Source: Candidatus Peregrinibacteria bacterium
GTDB lineage: Bacteria > Patescibacteriota > Gracilibacteria > UM-FILTER-43-11
Direction: 5' to 3'
Assembly: GCA_016699515.1 (NCBI GenBank)
Contig: CP064978.1
Span: 992,001-1,056,000, forward strand
Length of the DNA: 64,000 bases
Shown: piece after piece, positions 45,748 to 55,166 of the stretch
How positions within the stretch are numbered: position 1 is the stretch's first letter
Layout: each line of letters begins with the position of its first letter
Program-made: the position numbers and the translations under genes
Notes under the pieces: model-generated
The model's database searches: none
What the model saw: only the letters and a program-made list of their open reading frames with translations
What the model was told of the DNA's origin: nothing

Positions 45748-45778
45748 TGATGCTCTTTTTATGGTGGCGTTGCGCTGA

Positions 45779-48594
45779 TTAAGGGTTATTCACCTGATTG
45801 AACAGCAAGATCACGTCCAACAAGGTTACATTTCCACGGCCGTCTATGTTCGCCGCCTGAGTTTGAGCGGTGGTAGGAACGATTTGCCCATTAGCAATTT
45901 GGAAAGCTAAGATGACATCCAGCATCGTCAAGCGACCATTGCCGTCCACATCTCCGCTGGCGAGCGCTCCAATGGTAATGGGAACCACCACGTTGGTGGT
46001 GAATCCATTTGAATTGGTGATGGAAAGAATCAATTGATAGTTTCCATCGGTCAACCGAGCGTCCTGTGGAATGTCGATTGGAATGGTAAAAGTACGAAAG
46101 AATTGCGCCGCCGACTGACCCGCTTGCGCCGTTGTGTTGATGGCCTGCAAACTCGACAGATCAAACGGACTCATAGAAAAGTACACAGCGCTGGGATCGT
46201 TTTGAATGTCGGCATACAAGCTGTAACGCGACCGAACGATCGATGATGTGATTTGCGCGATGTCAGCAATTTGAGTAAGGTCGGTGATACGCACACTCAA
46301 CTGAATACGTCCGCCTCGTTCGATTGGATTGCTGCCAATGCGGCGCGCAAATTCCACCACAGGTGCACGCTCTACCAATACCGAAAGACTGTTACTGGCA
46401 ATGATGTTTCCGCCGGATTGAGTGATTTGAGCAAATACCGTTGAGTTTCCATCTACATCTCCGCGTTCAAGCCTTCCTCCGTTCAACGCCGCGTCGTCCA
46501 CTCGATTCACCGGCTGAGCTTGCCAAGTAACGGCTTGAGGATTCAATACTTGCGTGGAACCGTCGGCCATTTCTCCGATCACAACCAGCCCCACGCTATC
46601 GTCCGCCTGCAGCGTTAATGACTGAAGCGATGATGGGAAAACGCTGACCACCGATTCGGGTGCGGATGTGGAGATGTCGACAAATCGGTTGGGGTTTCCC
46701 TGAGGCAGTTGGCGAATGATCAAAGCGCCAGGAATGGTTGAATTTAAGGTTGCTTGCACCATTCCGCTCAATAAAAAGTTGGGGTCATTGATGCTGGCAA
46801 CCAACTGAGCGGCAATGCTACCCGGGGTTGAACCCGGTACCGAAGGAAGGGTGATTTGACGTCCTTCAATCGTAAAAGTGTGTCCTTCTGCCGCGGTTGA
46901 ATGGATCATCACCACCACATTCCCCATCCATTGTTCATTTTCACTGAGCGACAATCGACTGACTTCTGCGCGATTGAGCGTAATGGTAAGGTTGCGCAGG
47001 TTGGCAAAGCGGTCGAATGTACAATTCGGATAGCCGCTGTAACCCGCTGCACATTGCTGACAGAACGTTCCTGTGTATCCCAGCGGACATTCACAGGCTC
47101 CTCCGGCATAGATGGTGGAAGCGTTCCCCGCTGCCCGATTACAAACCCCACTGTTTTGACAGGTGTTTTGATCGCAGAAATTAGGCAATTGTGGAACACA
47201 GATTCCAAGTCCGTTATCAACGTATCCGGTGGAACAACTTTGACAGTAGAGGTCGCCTTGATAACCAATGTTACAGGCGCAAACACCAGGATTGGTTGAG
47301 GTAACATTTACGCAATTTCCGTTTCCGTTACAATCGGCATTGGTTTGGCAGGCTCCGCCCACTTGGGCTTGGGATGAGGTGACGGTAATCACCCCCGCAT
47401 TTACGGTTGGAATGACTTGGTTTTGGGTAACTCCATCAACGTAAATCGATTCGATGGTGGCCCCGTTTCCACGTGCGAGTGATACTGATAACGGTGTATT
47501 ACTGACCACTGCGTTGGCATTGATGCTCACGCCTAAGCGAACGAGCACATCGTTGTCGTTAATGGTGCGTGCGGTAAAACTATAGTCGGTGGCGGTGGTG
47601 CGATTCGGATTCACAAAGGTTAAGCGGTATCGCCCAGCGGTTTGGGTGGGATTCGGCAGAATGCTTAATCCGGCCAACGGACTACCGGTCGGTATTTGAT
47701 AGCTCGTGATCGTCATATTTTGACTAGGAAAGGTGACGAACAGATCCATCAGTTGAATGTTCATGTTGGTTCCTGCGCGCAGTTCGATCCCGCCCGTGGC
47801 CCCAGGTTGCACTTGGTAATCAGGGAAATACACATTTTCGGTGGCGTTGGTTTTTACCGCGCCTCCGCTGGTGAACAGAGTAACGTTGGTTTGAGGTTCG
47901 TTGGTAATAGTGGTTGTAGTAGATGGCAACACCACTCCGCCGGTGATAGGCGTTCCGGTTCCTGAACCGATCGTCACTCCTCCGCCGGTGATTCCGCCAC
48001 CTGGAGTCGAGATCGATCCGCCCGGTTGAACCACGGTCAACTGACCTACTCGTGTGTCCATTGGACTATTGTTGGCCACTGCATTCACCACAAAACCATT
48101 CAATACATTGGTGCCTGCTGCCAATCCACTTGCCAACGCGATATCGATGTAGCCGATCACCTCGTTTTGGTTCAGCGTGGTTGACGGGAACGTGAGCGAC
48201 GCATCGCCAAAGGTAAATTGATAGATTCCACTCGCTCCTTGTTGACCCATGGCAACCGTTTGGAGCGCATTTCCTTTCTGACCCCGGTAATGGTTAATAA
48301 ATTGGGATCATAATTAATGAACACATCCAATCGATTTACGTTGGCTATTGTGCTCGCTACTCGCAATTCAATGGTTCCGGTGTCTCCTGAATATCCCGAG
48401 TAGTTTTGAATGTAAAAATCGTCGGAAGGAGCGATCACGAGTCCGGGTTGCTGCAGGATGGCTGCGGTTAATCTGGATGCATTATTGGAAGCAATGAATC
48501 CGATGAGCAAAAATCCAACAACCATCACCAACGAGAGCCAGTGACGACTTTTGGAATGAGCGGCAACGATGGTTTGAGATTGATTTGGTTTCAT
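45779..48594 (-). CDS. cohesin-like / EGF-like / dockerin surface protein (frameshifted)
   Basis: About 938 codons; the N-terminal frame (48594 to about 48270) must shift to join the main frame through KGNALQTVAMGQQGASG. A signal anchor is followed by cohesin-like modules (IELRVASTIANVNRLDVFINYDPNLLTITG; a second one near ENVYFPDYQVQPGATGGIELRAG). Then comes a Cys-rich EGF/laminin-type stretch (CQTNADCNGNGNCVN, CACNIGYQG, CECPLGYTGTFCQQC), more Ig-like sequence and a canonical two-loop dockerin (GDVDGNGRLTMLDVILAF, ANIDGRGNVTLLDVILLF). EGF-like repeats are rare in bacteria. It probably plugs into the cohesins of the same operon. Confidence 0.72.
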
Positions 48595-48596
48595 AA

Positions 48597-49610
48597 TTAT
48601 TGTGCTAGGGTTACCATAATGAGTAAACTAAGGCTCATCGAGAGCGCTTCCTCCATTAAATGGGTGTTGAGGGCGCGGGTGATCGGCAAATGATTCCACC
48701 AGCGTGAAAGTACCACCCATGACTTGGGGGATGATTGGGCATTTTGCAGCATGCGTATTAATTCGGATTGGGCGTGCCCCTTCCAAAGGTGCGCATTTTG
48801 TTCAATGAAGGCGTATCGTAAGGTTGAAAAGCTAATTAGGGTGATTAAATACACACTCACCGCTACCGGAAACAAATTCGACACTGCGTACATCACTCCG
48901 CTTCCTAAGAGTGCAAATACCAAAGCCATTGATACCTGAGCCGGAGCAATGTAATCCTGACGTTCTTTAAAATAGATTTTGATCAAGCTGTGAAATAAAT
49001 AACTCAAGCTAATCAATGCCGATAAGGCAACCGTGGGGCTTTTGGTGAGCAATGACGCATTGAGCGTGCTCCAACTTGCGGCCAGGAATGATTCGTTGCT
49101 CATCAGAAAATTAAGACCCCATACTGTTGAAAAGAACAAAGCAATTTGAATGACCACGAGCACCGCTCCTCGGCGATGAATGGTTTCATTCACTTCGTAA
49201 ATTTTGGCTAACTCTGAACGGGTTTTGCTCAAGGTGAGTTCTCCTTTTCGAAAGCGATCGACAATTTTTTTGTGGAATAAGTGAATTTTCTTTTGTTTGA
49301 TTTGAATTGAAACGCTGGGGTACAGCAATACCAATTCAACCAAAAATGCTAAAACAAAAATGGCTAAAAAGAGGTTATGGGCGGTGTATCCCATCAATAT
49401 TTGGAATAGGCCGGCAAACCACGACGCCACCTGTGCCTTTACGCCGGTGACCATCAATTCGCTGGCTGGAACCACCGATAGCACACTGGGGATTATTTCA
49501 TCTTTAAACCCCACTACCACTGAGTGATAAGCCAAATAAACACTGGCAACAAACAAGGCAATGCTCACCGAAATGAGTGGAAATTGACGTGTGTACAACT
49601 TTGGCATCAT
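48597..49610 (-). CDS. polytopic membrane protein, YidC/Oxa1-like (divergent)
   Basis: 337 residues with about six or seven hydrophobic helices. The segment PSVSIQIKQKKIHLFHKKIVDRFRKGELTLSKTRSELAKIYEVNETIHRRGAVLVVIQIALFFSTVWGL follows the YidC order: a helix, a basic charged coiled hairpin with ELxKIYexN, then LxxIQIxLF. The C-terminal helices are weakly similar only. It is the first gene of the surface operon, 2 nt upstream of the dockerin protein, so it may be a dedicated insertase for those anchored proteins. An unrelated membrane protein cannot be excluded. Confidence 0.45.
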   Translation of the reverse strand: MMPKLYTRQFPLISVSIALFVASVYLAYHSVVVGFKDEIIPSVLSVVPASELMVTGVKAQVASWFAGLFQILMGYTAHNLFLAIFVLAFLVELVLLYPSVSIQIKQKKIHLFHKKIVDRFRKGELTLSKTRSELAKIYEVNETIHRRGAVLVVIQIALFFSTVWGLNFLMSNESFLAASWSTLNASLLTKSPTVALSALISLSYLFHSLIKIYFKERQDYIAPAQVSMALVFALLGSGVMYAVSNLFPVAVSVYLITLISFSTLRYAFIEQNAHLWKGHAQSELIRMLQNAQSSPKSWVVLSRWWNHLPITRALNTHLMEEALSMSLSLLIMVTLAQ

Positions 49611-49881
49611 GGGTTTTTGTTTTAAAGAAATCCGAGTAGTATATCATATTTTTAATAGCGCAGCAAAGCGATAGACTTGACTCTTTTTTATGAATGTTTT
49701 GTTGTCACTAGATCACGGGAGCGCTGAGTCACTCGTTCGTCCGCTTTGCAGACGAACTCGATCACTGGAGCACAAAAATTAGAAAATAATTACTATGTGT
49801 GACCCAGTGTTCGAGCGTAGCGAGCGATCCAGTGGCTTAGTGAGATGGGGCCTTGTGTTTTTATGCTCTCTATGGTATAGT
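49611..49881 (+). promoter_or_regulatory. intergenic region with hairpin and promoter of the VirB6-like gene
   Basis: Between divergent genes. GTTCGTC-N9-GACGAAC (49735-49757) is a hairpin, and ATCACTGGAGC / ATCCAGTGG-like motifs recur around it. A promoter TTGTGT (49853-49858), 17-nt spacer, TATAGT (49876-49881) precedes the plus-strand gene at 49902. No gene is seen in this stretch. Confidence 0.5.
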
Positions 49882-49901
49882 TACTAGATTTAACTGTTCA
49901 C

Positions 49902-52361
49902 TTGATCTTCAATACGCGTGCGATTCATCGGCTGGTGGTTGGTGTGCTTGCCGGGTTGGCTGCCCTGGTCACTGTGAACGCCTTTGCGCAAGAAATTACT
50001 GTGGCACCTGTGGTGGGGGCGGACCCATCGATTTTTGAGATGACGGCCTCTAATTCCAATCCAACTCCTGGGTCCCTTTCTACTTTGCAGGTCGATCTGC
50101 ACAACTATGGAACTTTGCGAGCCGATAACCTTAGCCTGGTGATTGACTACGATGAAGCGGTGCTGCAAGATGTTTCGCTGTTGCAACCCGATCGATGCCA
50201 AGACAGTGGCCGCGAGGTGACTTGTTTTATTCCCACACTCATGCCGGGCGCTTCGGCCTCTTACGGGTTTAGCGTTAAACTTTCCCCCACACTCACCATT
50301 GGCAGCGAACTGCGCGTCACTTCGCGTCTTACGGCCAGTGCCGACGTGGATGCCAGCAATAACGTGGGGAGTGTTCCTTTGTTTGTGAGCTCTTTTCAAG
50401 CCGGCAGCCCTAACGGCCTTGCGCCCGGGACCACTGCATCCGGACTGCTTTTTGGCACTGAATTGCCCGCGGGGGAATCGGCCACTCATCAGGGTATTGT
50501 TGTTTTTGACGTAGAGAATGACCCCTATTGGCAGCCCAGCACCGCTTTAACGGTGGCGCTCAAGTTTTTGATTCGAGGAAAAGAAACATTGGCATGGAGA
50601 CTGGGCATGGAATCGGAACATTCCGATACGCTTTCGGTTGAAAGTGCCTATCATCAGGTGCTTTCCGTGATCAACAGCCTTTTCATTGTGGCCCTTTTGA
50701 TTATTGCCGCTTTGTGGATGTTTAGTTTGTTTATTCCCAGGCACTATTTAAGACAAGTGGTTTTATTGTTTGTGGCCGCGGTGCTTTTGGTGAATTTTTC
50801 TCTCCCGATCACTCGACTTTTTATTCAGGGAGCGCATTTATTGCAAAGTACGTTTCTGGCGAACGCCGCGATGATCGATCTGGTTGATACCCCTCTTTAT
50901 CAGGAGAGTGCCAGCACGGTTTATCGCAGCATTCATCAAGTAAAAAATACCAATCAACATCGACGTTTTTCGTGGAATCTTCCACCCGAGTCGACCACCC
51001 CCACCGTGATTGCCACTCTCGAGTCGGCCGAAAGCACCGGTCCGGATTGGGTGGGAACCGTGCAAGGAGTGAACGGCACCGCCATCACACAAGAATCGAT
51101 TGAACTTCGATCGACCGGTAATCCGCAATCCATTACATTAAACCCCAGTGGTGCCTTAGAACTTACTGCCACTCAACCATTTAACCCCACCGACGAACAA
51201 GTGGGATTTATGACGTTTTTGATTGGCTTGAACGGCTTGGCATACTTTTCGATCGCGCTGATTTTTATGCTGCGCGTGGTTATTTTATGGCTGCTGATGG
51301 TGGTGTCTCCCGTGCTCTTTTTATTGGTGATTTTTCGAGGCACGCGCGCTATTTTCTTTCAGTGGCTGCGGGCGTATGGCCGATGGATTTTAATTGGCCC
51401 CCTGCTGGCGGTGGGACTCTCGTTCATGAGCGGGGTTTGGCAACAAGTTGGCATTCCTCTTTCGAGTGGATACCGGGGTATGACCGATTTTGGCCTGGTT
51501 TCCAATGTGGGGTTTTATTTGCCGGGCAGTTCGCAACTGAACCACCTTAGCACTTCGGCTGAAATGATGCAGTATCTGGTATTTTTGTTGATGTTGTTTT
51601 CCCCCATTGTGGTGGCGTTTATGTTGACGCGCTCGCAGACACTCAACGTTATTTTTGCTCCGATTGCCACAGGTTGGAATGCGTCCGGGTCGGTCAAAGC
51701 CATTCCTCATTCCCCTGCACCCAACCCCACACCTCCCCCGACTCATTCCACCGGTGTTGGCTCGCTTAAGAGCTCGCTTAGTCAATTCATTCCTTCCTTC
51801 GGTCGCGTCACGGCTTCCCGTGAGCTTCCGAGCGTACAACCTGAGCTCTTGCAGGCAAGCGGCTATTTACCTCATCATTTAGCGTTGGCCTCGACAGGCG
51901 ATTTGTTGGGGCTCGCATCCGGTACGCAGGAATCGCGCCACAAGCGTGAACGTGCTGTCCATCAGCTGGCCCAGGTTGATTCGATGAGCGACGGACCCGA
52001 AAAGGTGAAAATGCAATCGGTTTACCACGAACTGGATCGGCGCGCGAACGACGGCAATACTGAAGCGATTGAAGTGATGAACGAGATTCGTGCTGTTGCC
52101 ACCACCGTGCCTTCAGCCCCGTCTTCGGAGCCTGCCACCCCCCCTTCTGCTTCGCCTCGCCCGAATTCAACTGCATTCACTACACCGATTTTAAAAGAAG
52201 AAGCTCCGATAAACGGTGCGGAGGTTCGGCCGATTTTACCCACTGAAACGCCCAACCATCGCGCCAAAGAGCAAGCGGCTCTACTGAAAAAGGCAGACGA
52301 ACTCATCCGTGAAAACGAAGCGAACGATTCCGCCGCTCACCGCGACTCTCTCGATCAATGA
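49902..52361 (+). CDS. VirB6/TrbL-like membrane protein with DUF11-like ectodomain
   Basis: 819 residues from TTG 49902 (an ATG is absent at this position). A signal peptide (about 1-28, ending VNAFAQ) is followed by a DUF11/CARDB-like extracellular domain (about 40-165; TLQVDLHNYGTLRADNLSLVIDYDEAVLQ). Membrane helices lie near 225-330 and 430-590 (VILWLLMVVSPVLFLLVIFRGTRAIFFQWLRAYGRWILIGPLLAVGLSF), the arrangement of VirB6/TrbL channel proteins. A ~200-residue Pro/Ser-rich cytoplasmic tail ends it. The stop overlaps the next start (ATGA). CPR genomes often encode such reduced T4SS-like sets, possibly for DNA uptake or attachment. Confidence 0.62.
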   Translation: MIFNTRAIHRLVVGVLAGLAALVTVNAFAQEITVAPVVGADPSIFEMTASNSNPTPGSLSTLQVDLHNYGTLRADNLSLVIDYDEAVLQDVSLLQPDRCQDSGREVTCFIPTLMPGASASYGFSVKLSPTLTIGSELRVTSRLTASADVDASNNVGSVPLFVSSFQAGSPNGLAPGTTASGLLFGTELPAGESATHQGIVVFDVENDPYWQPSTALTVALKFLIRGKETLAWRLGMESEHSDTLSVESAYHQVLSVINSLFIVALLIIAALWMFSLFIPRHYLRQVVLLFVAAVLLVNFSLPITRLFIQGAHLLQSTFLANAAMIDLVDTPLYQESASTVYRSIHQVKNTNQHRRFSWNLPPESTTPTVIATLESAESTGPDWVGTVQGVNGTAITQESIELRSTGNPQSITLNPSGALELTATQPFNPTDEQVGFMTFLIGLNGLAYFSIALIFMLRVVILWLLMVVSPVLFLLVIFRGTRAIFFQWLRAYGRWILIGPLLAVGLSFMSGVWQQVGIPLSSGYRGMTDFGLVSNVGFYLPGSSQLNHLSTSAEMMQYLVFLLMLFSPIVVAFMLTRSQTLNVIFAPIATGWNASGSVKAIPHSPAPNPTPPPTHSTGVGSLKSSLSQFIPSFGRVTASRELPSVQPELLQASGYLPHHLALASTGDLLGLASGTQESRHKRERAVHQLAQVDSMSDGPEKVKMQSVYHELDRRANDGNTEAIEVMNEIRAVATTVPSAPSSEPATPPSASPRPNSTAFTTPILKEEAPINGAEVRPILPTETPNHRAKEQAALLKKADELIRENEANDSAAHRDSLDQ

Positions 52362-52927
52362 TTTTTATGATCAACCCTTTTATTGCATCATTGGCTTTAT
52401 TCCTTCTGCTGCCCTCGGTCGCCTTTGCCCAGGGGGTGGAAACCGACCTGGGAACAGTTGCTAATTTCACCGACTATGTTTCGTTGATTTGGAATTACGG
52501 AGCGCAGGTGCTTTTGGTTTTGGCAGCGTTTTTTGTTGTATTGGGGGCGTTTTTTTATGTGGCGTCGGCGGGGAACGAAGAGCGCATTTCTCAGGGAGGC
52601 AGATGATTTTTGGTTCCCTGATTTCGGTTTTAATCGTTATTTCATCGGGGTTTTAATACAAACTTTGTACAAACCCATTGAAGGCAGCACGGGACAACTC
52701 ACCGACATCCCGGACATCATCGGCAGAGCAACCACCCTTTTAACCAGCTTTATTGTTGGGTTTTCCGTGGTGATGATGATTTACGCCGGCTTACTTTTGC
52801 GACCGCTGCTGGTGATGAAACAAAAAACAGTCGAGCCAGACGAGCGATACAATATGCAATTTTTGGCTTAATCATAGGTCTTTTGGCTTTTGTCATCCTG
52901 CGCAACGTGGTTAACTATTTTGCTTAA
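52358..52927 (+). CDS. pilin-like small membrane protein, TrbC/VirB2 style (three frameshifts)
   Basis: About 190 codons. MINPFIASLALFLLLPSVAFAQ is a signal peptide. Then come helix one (QVLLVLAAFFVVLGAFFYVASAGNEERISQG), RQMIFGSLISVLIVISSGVLIQTL, helix three (TTLLTSFIVGFSVVMMIYAGLL) and ATAAGDETKNSRARRAIQYAIFGLIIGLLAFVILRNVVNYFA ending at TAA 52925-52927. Frames shift near 52600 (GGGAGG), 52650 (GGGG) and 52795 (CTTTTG), all at short homopolymers. The YVASAGNEE and TAAGDETK motifs repeat the same two-helix unit, so the protein is a fused tandem of a CPR pilin-like family. Coupled to the VirB6-like gene by ATGA. Confidence 0.6.
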
Positions 52928-53020
52928 TGATTTTTTAATCATTGACCATTCATTATTATTTGGCTTTTTTAGCAATCCATGAGACACTGAAGGACTCTTT
53001 GGTGAATATTCACCTTTTTT
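52926..53020 (+). promoter_or_regulatory. hairpin and perfect palindrome plus T-run before the next gene
   Basis: AATGATT-TTTT-AATCATT (52926-52943) closes the pilin-like gene. A perfect 14-bp palindrome GGTGAATATTCACC (53001-53014) followed by TTTTTT ends 3 nt before the ATG at 53024. It may be an operator or a terminator-like leader. Confidence 0.5.
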
Positions 53021-53023
53021 ATT

Positions 53024-55074
53024 ATGCGCGGCGATCAAATTCTACTGGTGGGGAAACACTTTGGATCTTCTGATGATGCTACATCGGCTGATCTAGAAAG
53101 CCCCCCCGTTCTTTCTGGAGCCATCGCGATCGAAACGATTCTGAAAGAGCGCGGACTAGCGGGAGTTCGGCACACACCCGATTATGAAGGTTTAACGAGC
53201 TATTTGCCTGAAATCATTGTTGGCAAAATTCGATATTTGATTGTAGTGGGCCCATTACAAGGCTCACCGGTAACCGCCGATTTACACCATACTGATGACG
53301 ATCGCGATTCAGCAGCCGATACCACTCGTTATTGCTTAGAGGAATTGACCGCACTTTTGGGGGAGGAGGTTCGACGTCAGATCAAGGTGGTTTTAGCGAA
53401 TTGCTCCATTGCTGCTGATCCCGATTGGATTGCTCGTCACACTAATTATTATTACCCTCGTTTTAGTGCTGAAGACTTAAAAGTATTAATGGGGCGCTTT
53501 AATTACGTTGAAGCTGAAGCCCTTCAGGCTGCTGGTGCTGCCAGCGCCCAAACTATTGCCGGTGAACGTGCAGCCCAGCGCGTTCGCGCCATGTTGAGCC
53601 ACCATCAGTCATTGCCTCCTTTAAAGCCTCGCTCTCCTTCTGAAAGCCCTAGTCAATTGCCGATCCAACACGAGGCACATATTCGCCTTCACCCTTACAA
53701 AGACTGGAAGGTAGATCGCGACCTTGCCGTGCTCTCTGATGCGCTGGGAGTTGGTTCTGTCGTTGATTTTTTTCGTCAAGTGGCTGATTTTAGTGATGTT
53801 CCCCATGGACAAAAGCCCCTCACCTTGTGTATGGGTCCGGGGGATGGATCGATTTTGCATACGCTCCAGGGTGAACTGAGTGATTTAACGCATGTTGGGT
53901 TAGCGGATTCCTTGGTTCATACTCCAGTTACCTTACTAAAGGCTGCCTTAAGGCCTTCTTTGAATCATAAGGAATTTGAAGGGTTTCATCAAATCATCGG
54001 TGACCGTATGATTGATCGAACTGCCGATCGTCACGAGCTTTATATTGGAATTGGCGACGAATTGGAAGATGAACGATTTCGACGTATTTTGCTCGCGCTG
54101 GCCAGTGATGAAGTGTTAAAAAAATTGCACAACAAGATATCAACGAGGTTCCTAAAACTAAATTTATAGAGGGTGACGATGGCATGCGTCCGGTTACTGC
54201 GGATGAACGTAGATTAATCCTACAGTTTACAAAAAACCCGATTAATTTCATTAGAACCTATTATAAGCCGGAGCTTCAGCTTTCTTCTAAAAAAAGTTTG
54301 GCTGAGTTATTGCCAAAAAATGGCATCCAGATGGTGTATGGCAATTTTGAAGATTTGCCTGACTTACTCCGCCCCCACGGGGCCTTTGTTTCTTTGGCTC
54401 ATGCCAATCGCTCCACCTCTCACCTGGAAGACTATTATTATGCCCAAGCTGTGGGAACGTTAGCCTGTTATTTAAGGCCCGGTGGATTGATCGTGGATGA
54501 TGGTTTTCGAGAATCCTACTCATTTTTTTGTCGCATCAAAGTATTGAGACATTTGGCTAAACAATTGGGTGAATCATATTTTATTGGCCTTATTGGAGAT
54601 GACTCAGGGCCTAAATCCGCCATCATTTCACGTCGTCGTACGGATGGCAGTCACTTTTTTGATGAAAATCGATCCACTTTATTGGAACCAAAAGGTCAAT
54701 TGGTTCCCTTGATTGATTATGAGCGAACGTGGCCGCGTCATGCACTTCGCAATTTAGCCATTGGTCATGTGAAAGAATATGTGTTTAATCAACAGCGATC
54801 TGAGGTTATTAGGGGGAATGTTTCCCCCAACGAAGCTTATGAAAGTGTGGTACATCACCCCTTGTTTGTTGATATCGCTGTTCGAATGACGAATGAGATG
54901 GAACAAATGGGACTGCCCAAAAAAACCACCTTTGAGAGCATCCTCCAAGTGATCACCGGCCCCATTGTACGTCGTAGCCCCGGAAGAAGGAAACGCCGCA
55001 AAACTCTGCCTGAGGAAAAACGATGGTTACGTGAATTGGTCCTCAGGTATGTGGGTAAATATCAACAGAAATAA
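53024..55074 (+). CDS. methyltransferase-like protein of unknown family (frameshifted)
   Basis: About 683 codons in two frames. A shift in an AAAAAAA run (54118-54124) joins LKK to AQQDINEVPKTKFIEGDDGMRPVTADERRLIL. The central LTLCMGPGDGSILHTL looks like a SAM-binding glycine loop. FEDLPDLLRPHGAFVSLAHANRSTSHLEDYYYAQAVGTLACYLRPGGLIVDDGF resembles the later Rossmann strands of methyltransferases. The N-terminal ~200 residues match nothing I know. The C-terminus is basic (RRSPGRRKRRK). Alone after a palindrome/T-run leader; substrate unknown. Confidence 0.5.
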
Positions 55075-55086
55075 CCGCTCAAATAT

Positions 55087-55166
55087 TTGCGTGATTCTGG
55101 CTTTTATTGTTATAATCAGCCTTACTGAAAAACAAAAATAAAAACCCATTTACTGAATGGTTTTTT
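55087..55166 (+). promoter_or_regulatory. promoter and leader hairpin of the histidine kinase gene
   Basis: TTGCGT (55087-55092), an 18-nt spacer and a perfect TATAAT (55111-55116). The leader then carries CCATT-TACTG-AATGG (55146-55160) followed by six T directly before the ATG at 55167, a terminator-like shape. Confidence 0.55.

Noticed and set aside
40804..45778. Several 60-150 residue frames on the plus strand opposite the giant adhesin
   Set aside because: They are antisense shadows of a long, well-ordered repeat protein and lack start signals or family features.
36593..49610. Cellulosome locus
   Set aside because: Cohesin and dockerin modules are present but no carbohydrate-active enzyme or carbohydrate-binding module is recognisable.
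53024..54169. Two independent genes at 53024-54169 and 54184-55074
   Set aside because: Continuing the frame upstream of 54184 gives AQQDINEVPKTKFIEGDDG, which joins the first part at an A7 run; a single frameshifted gene explains both.
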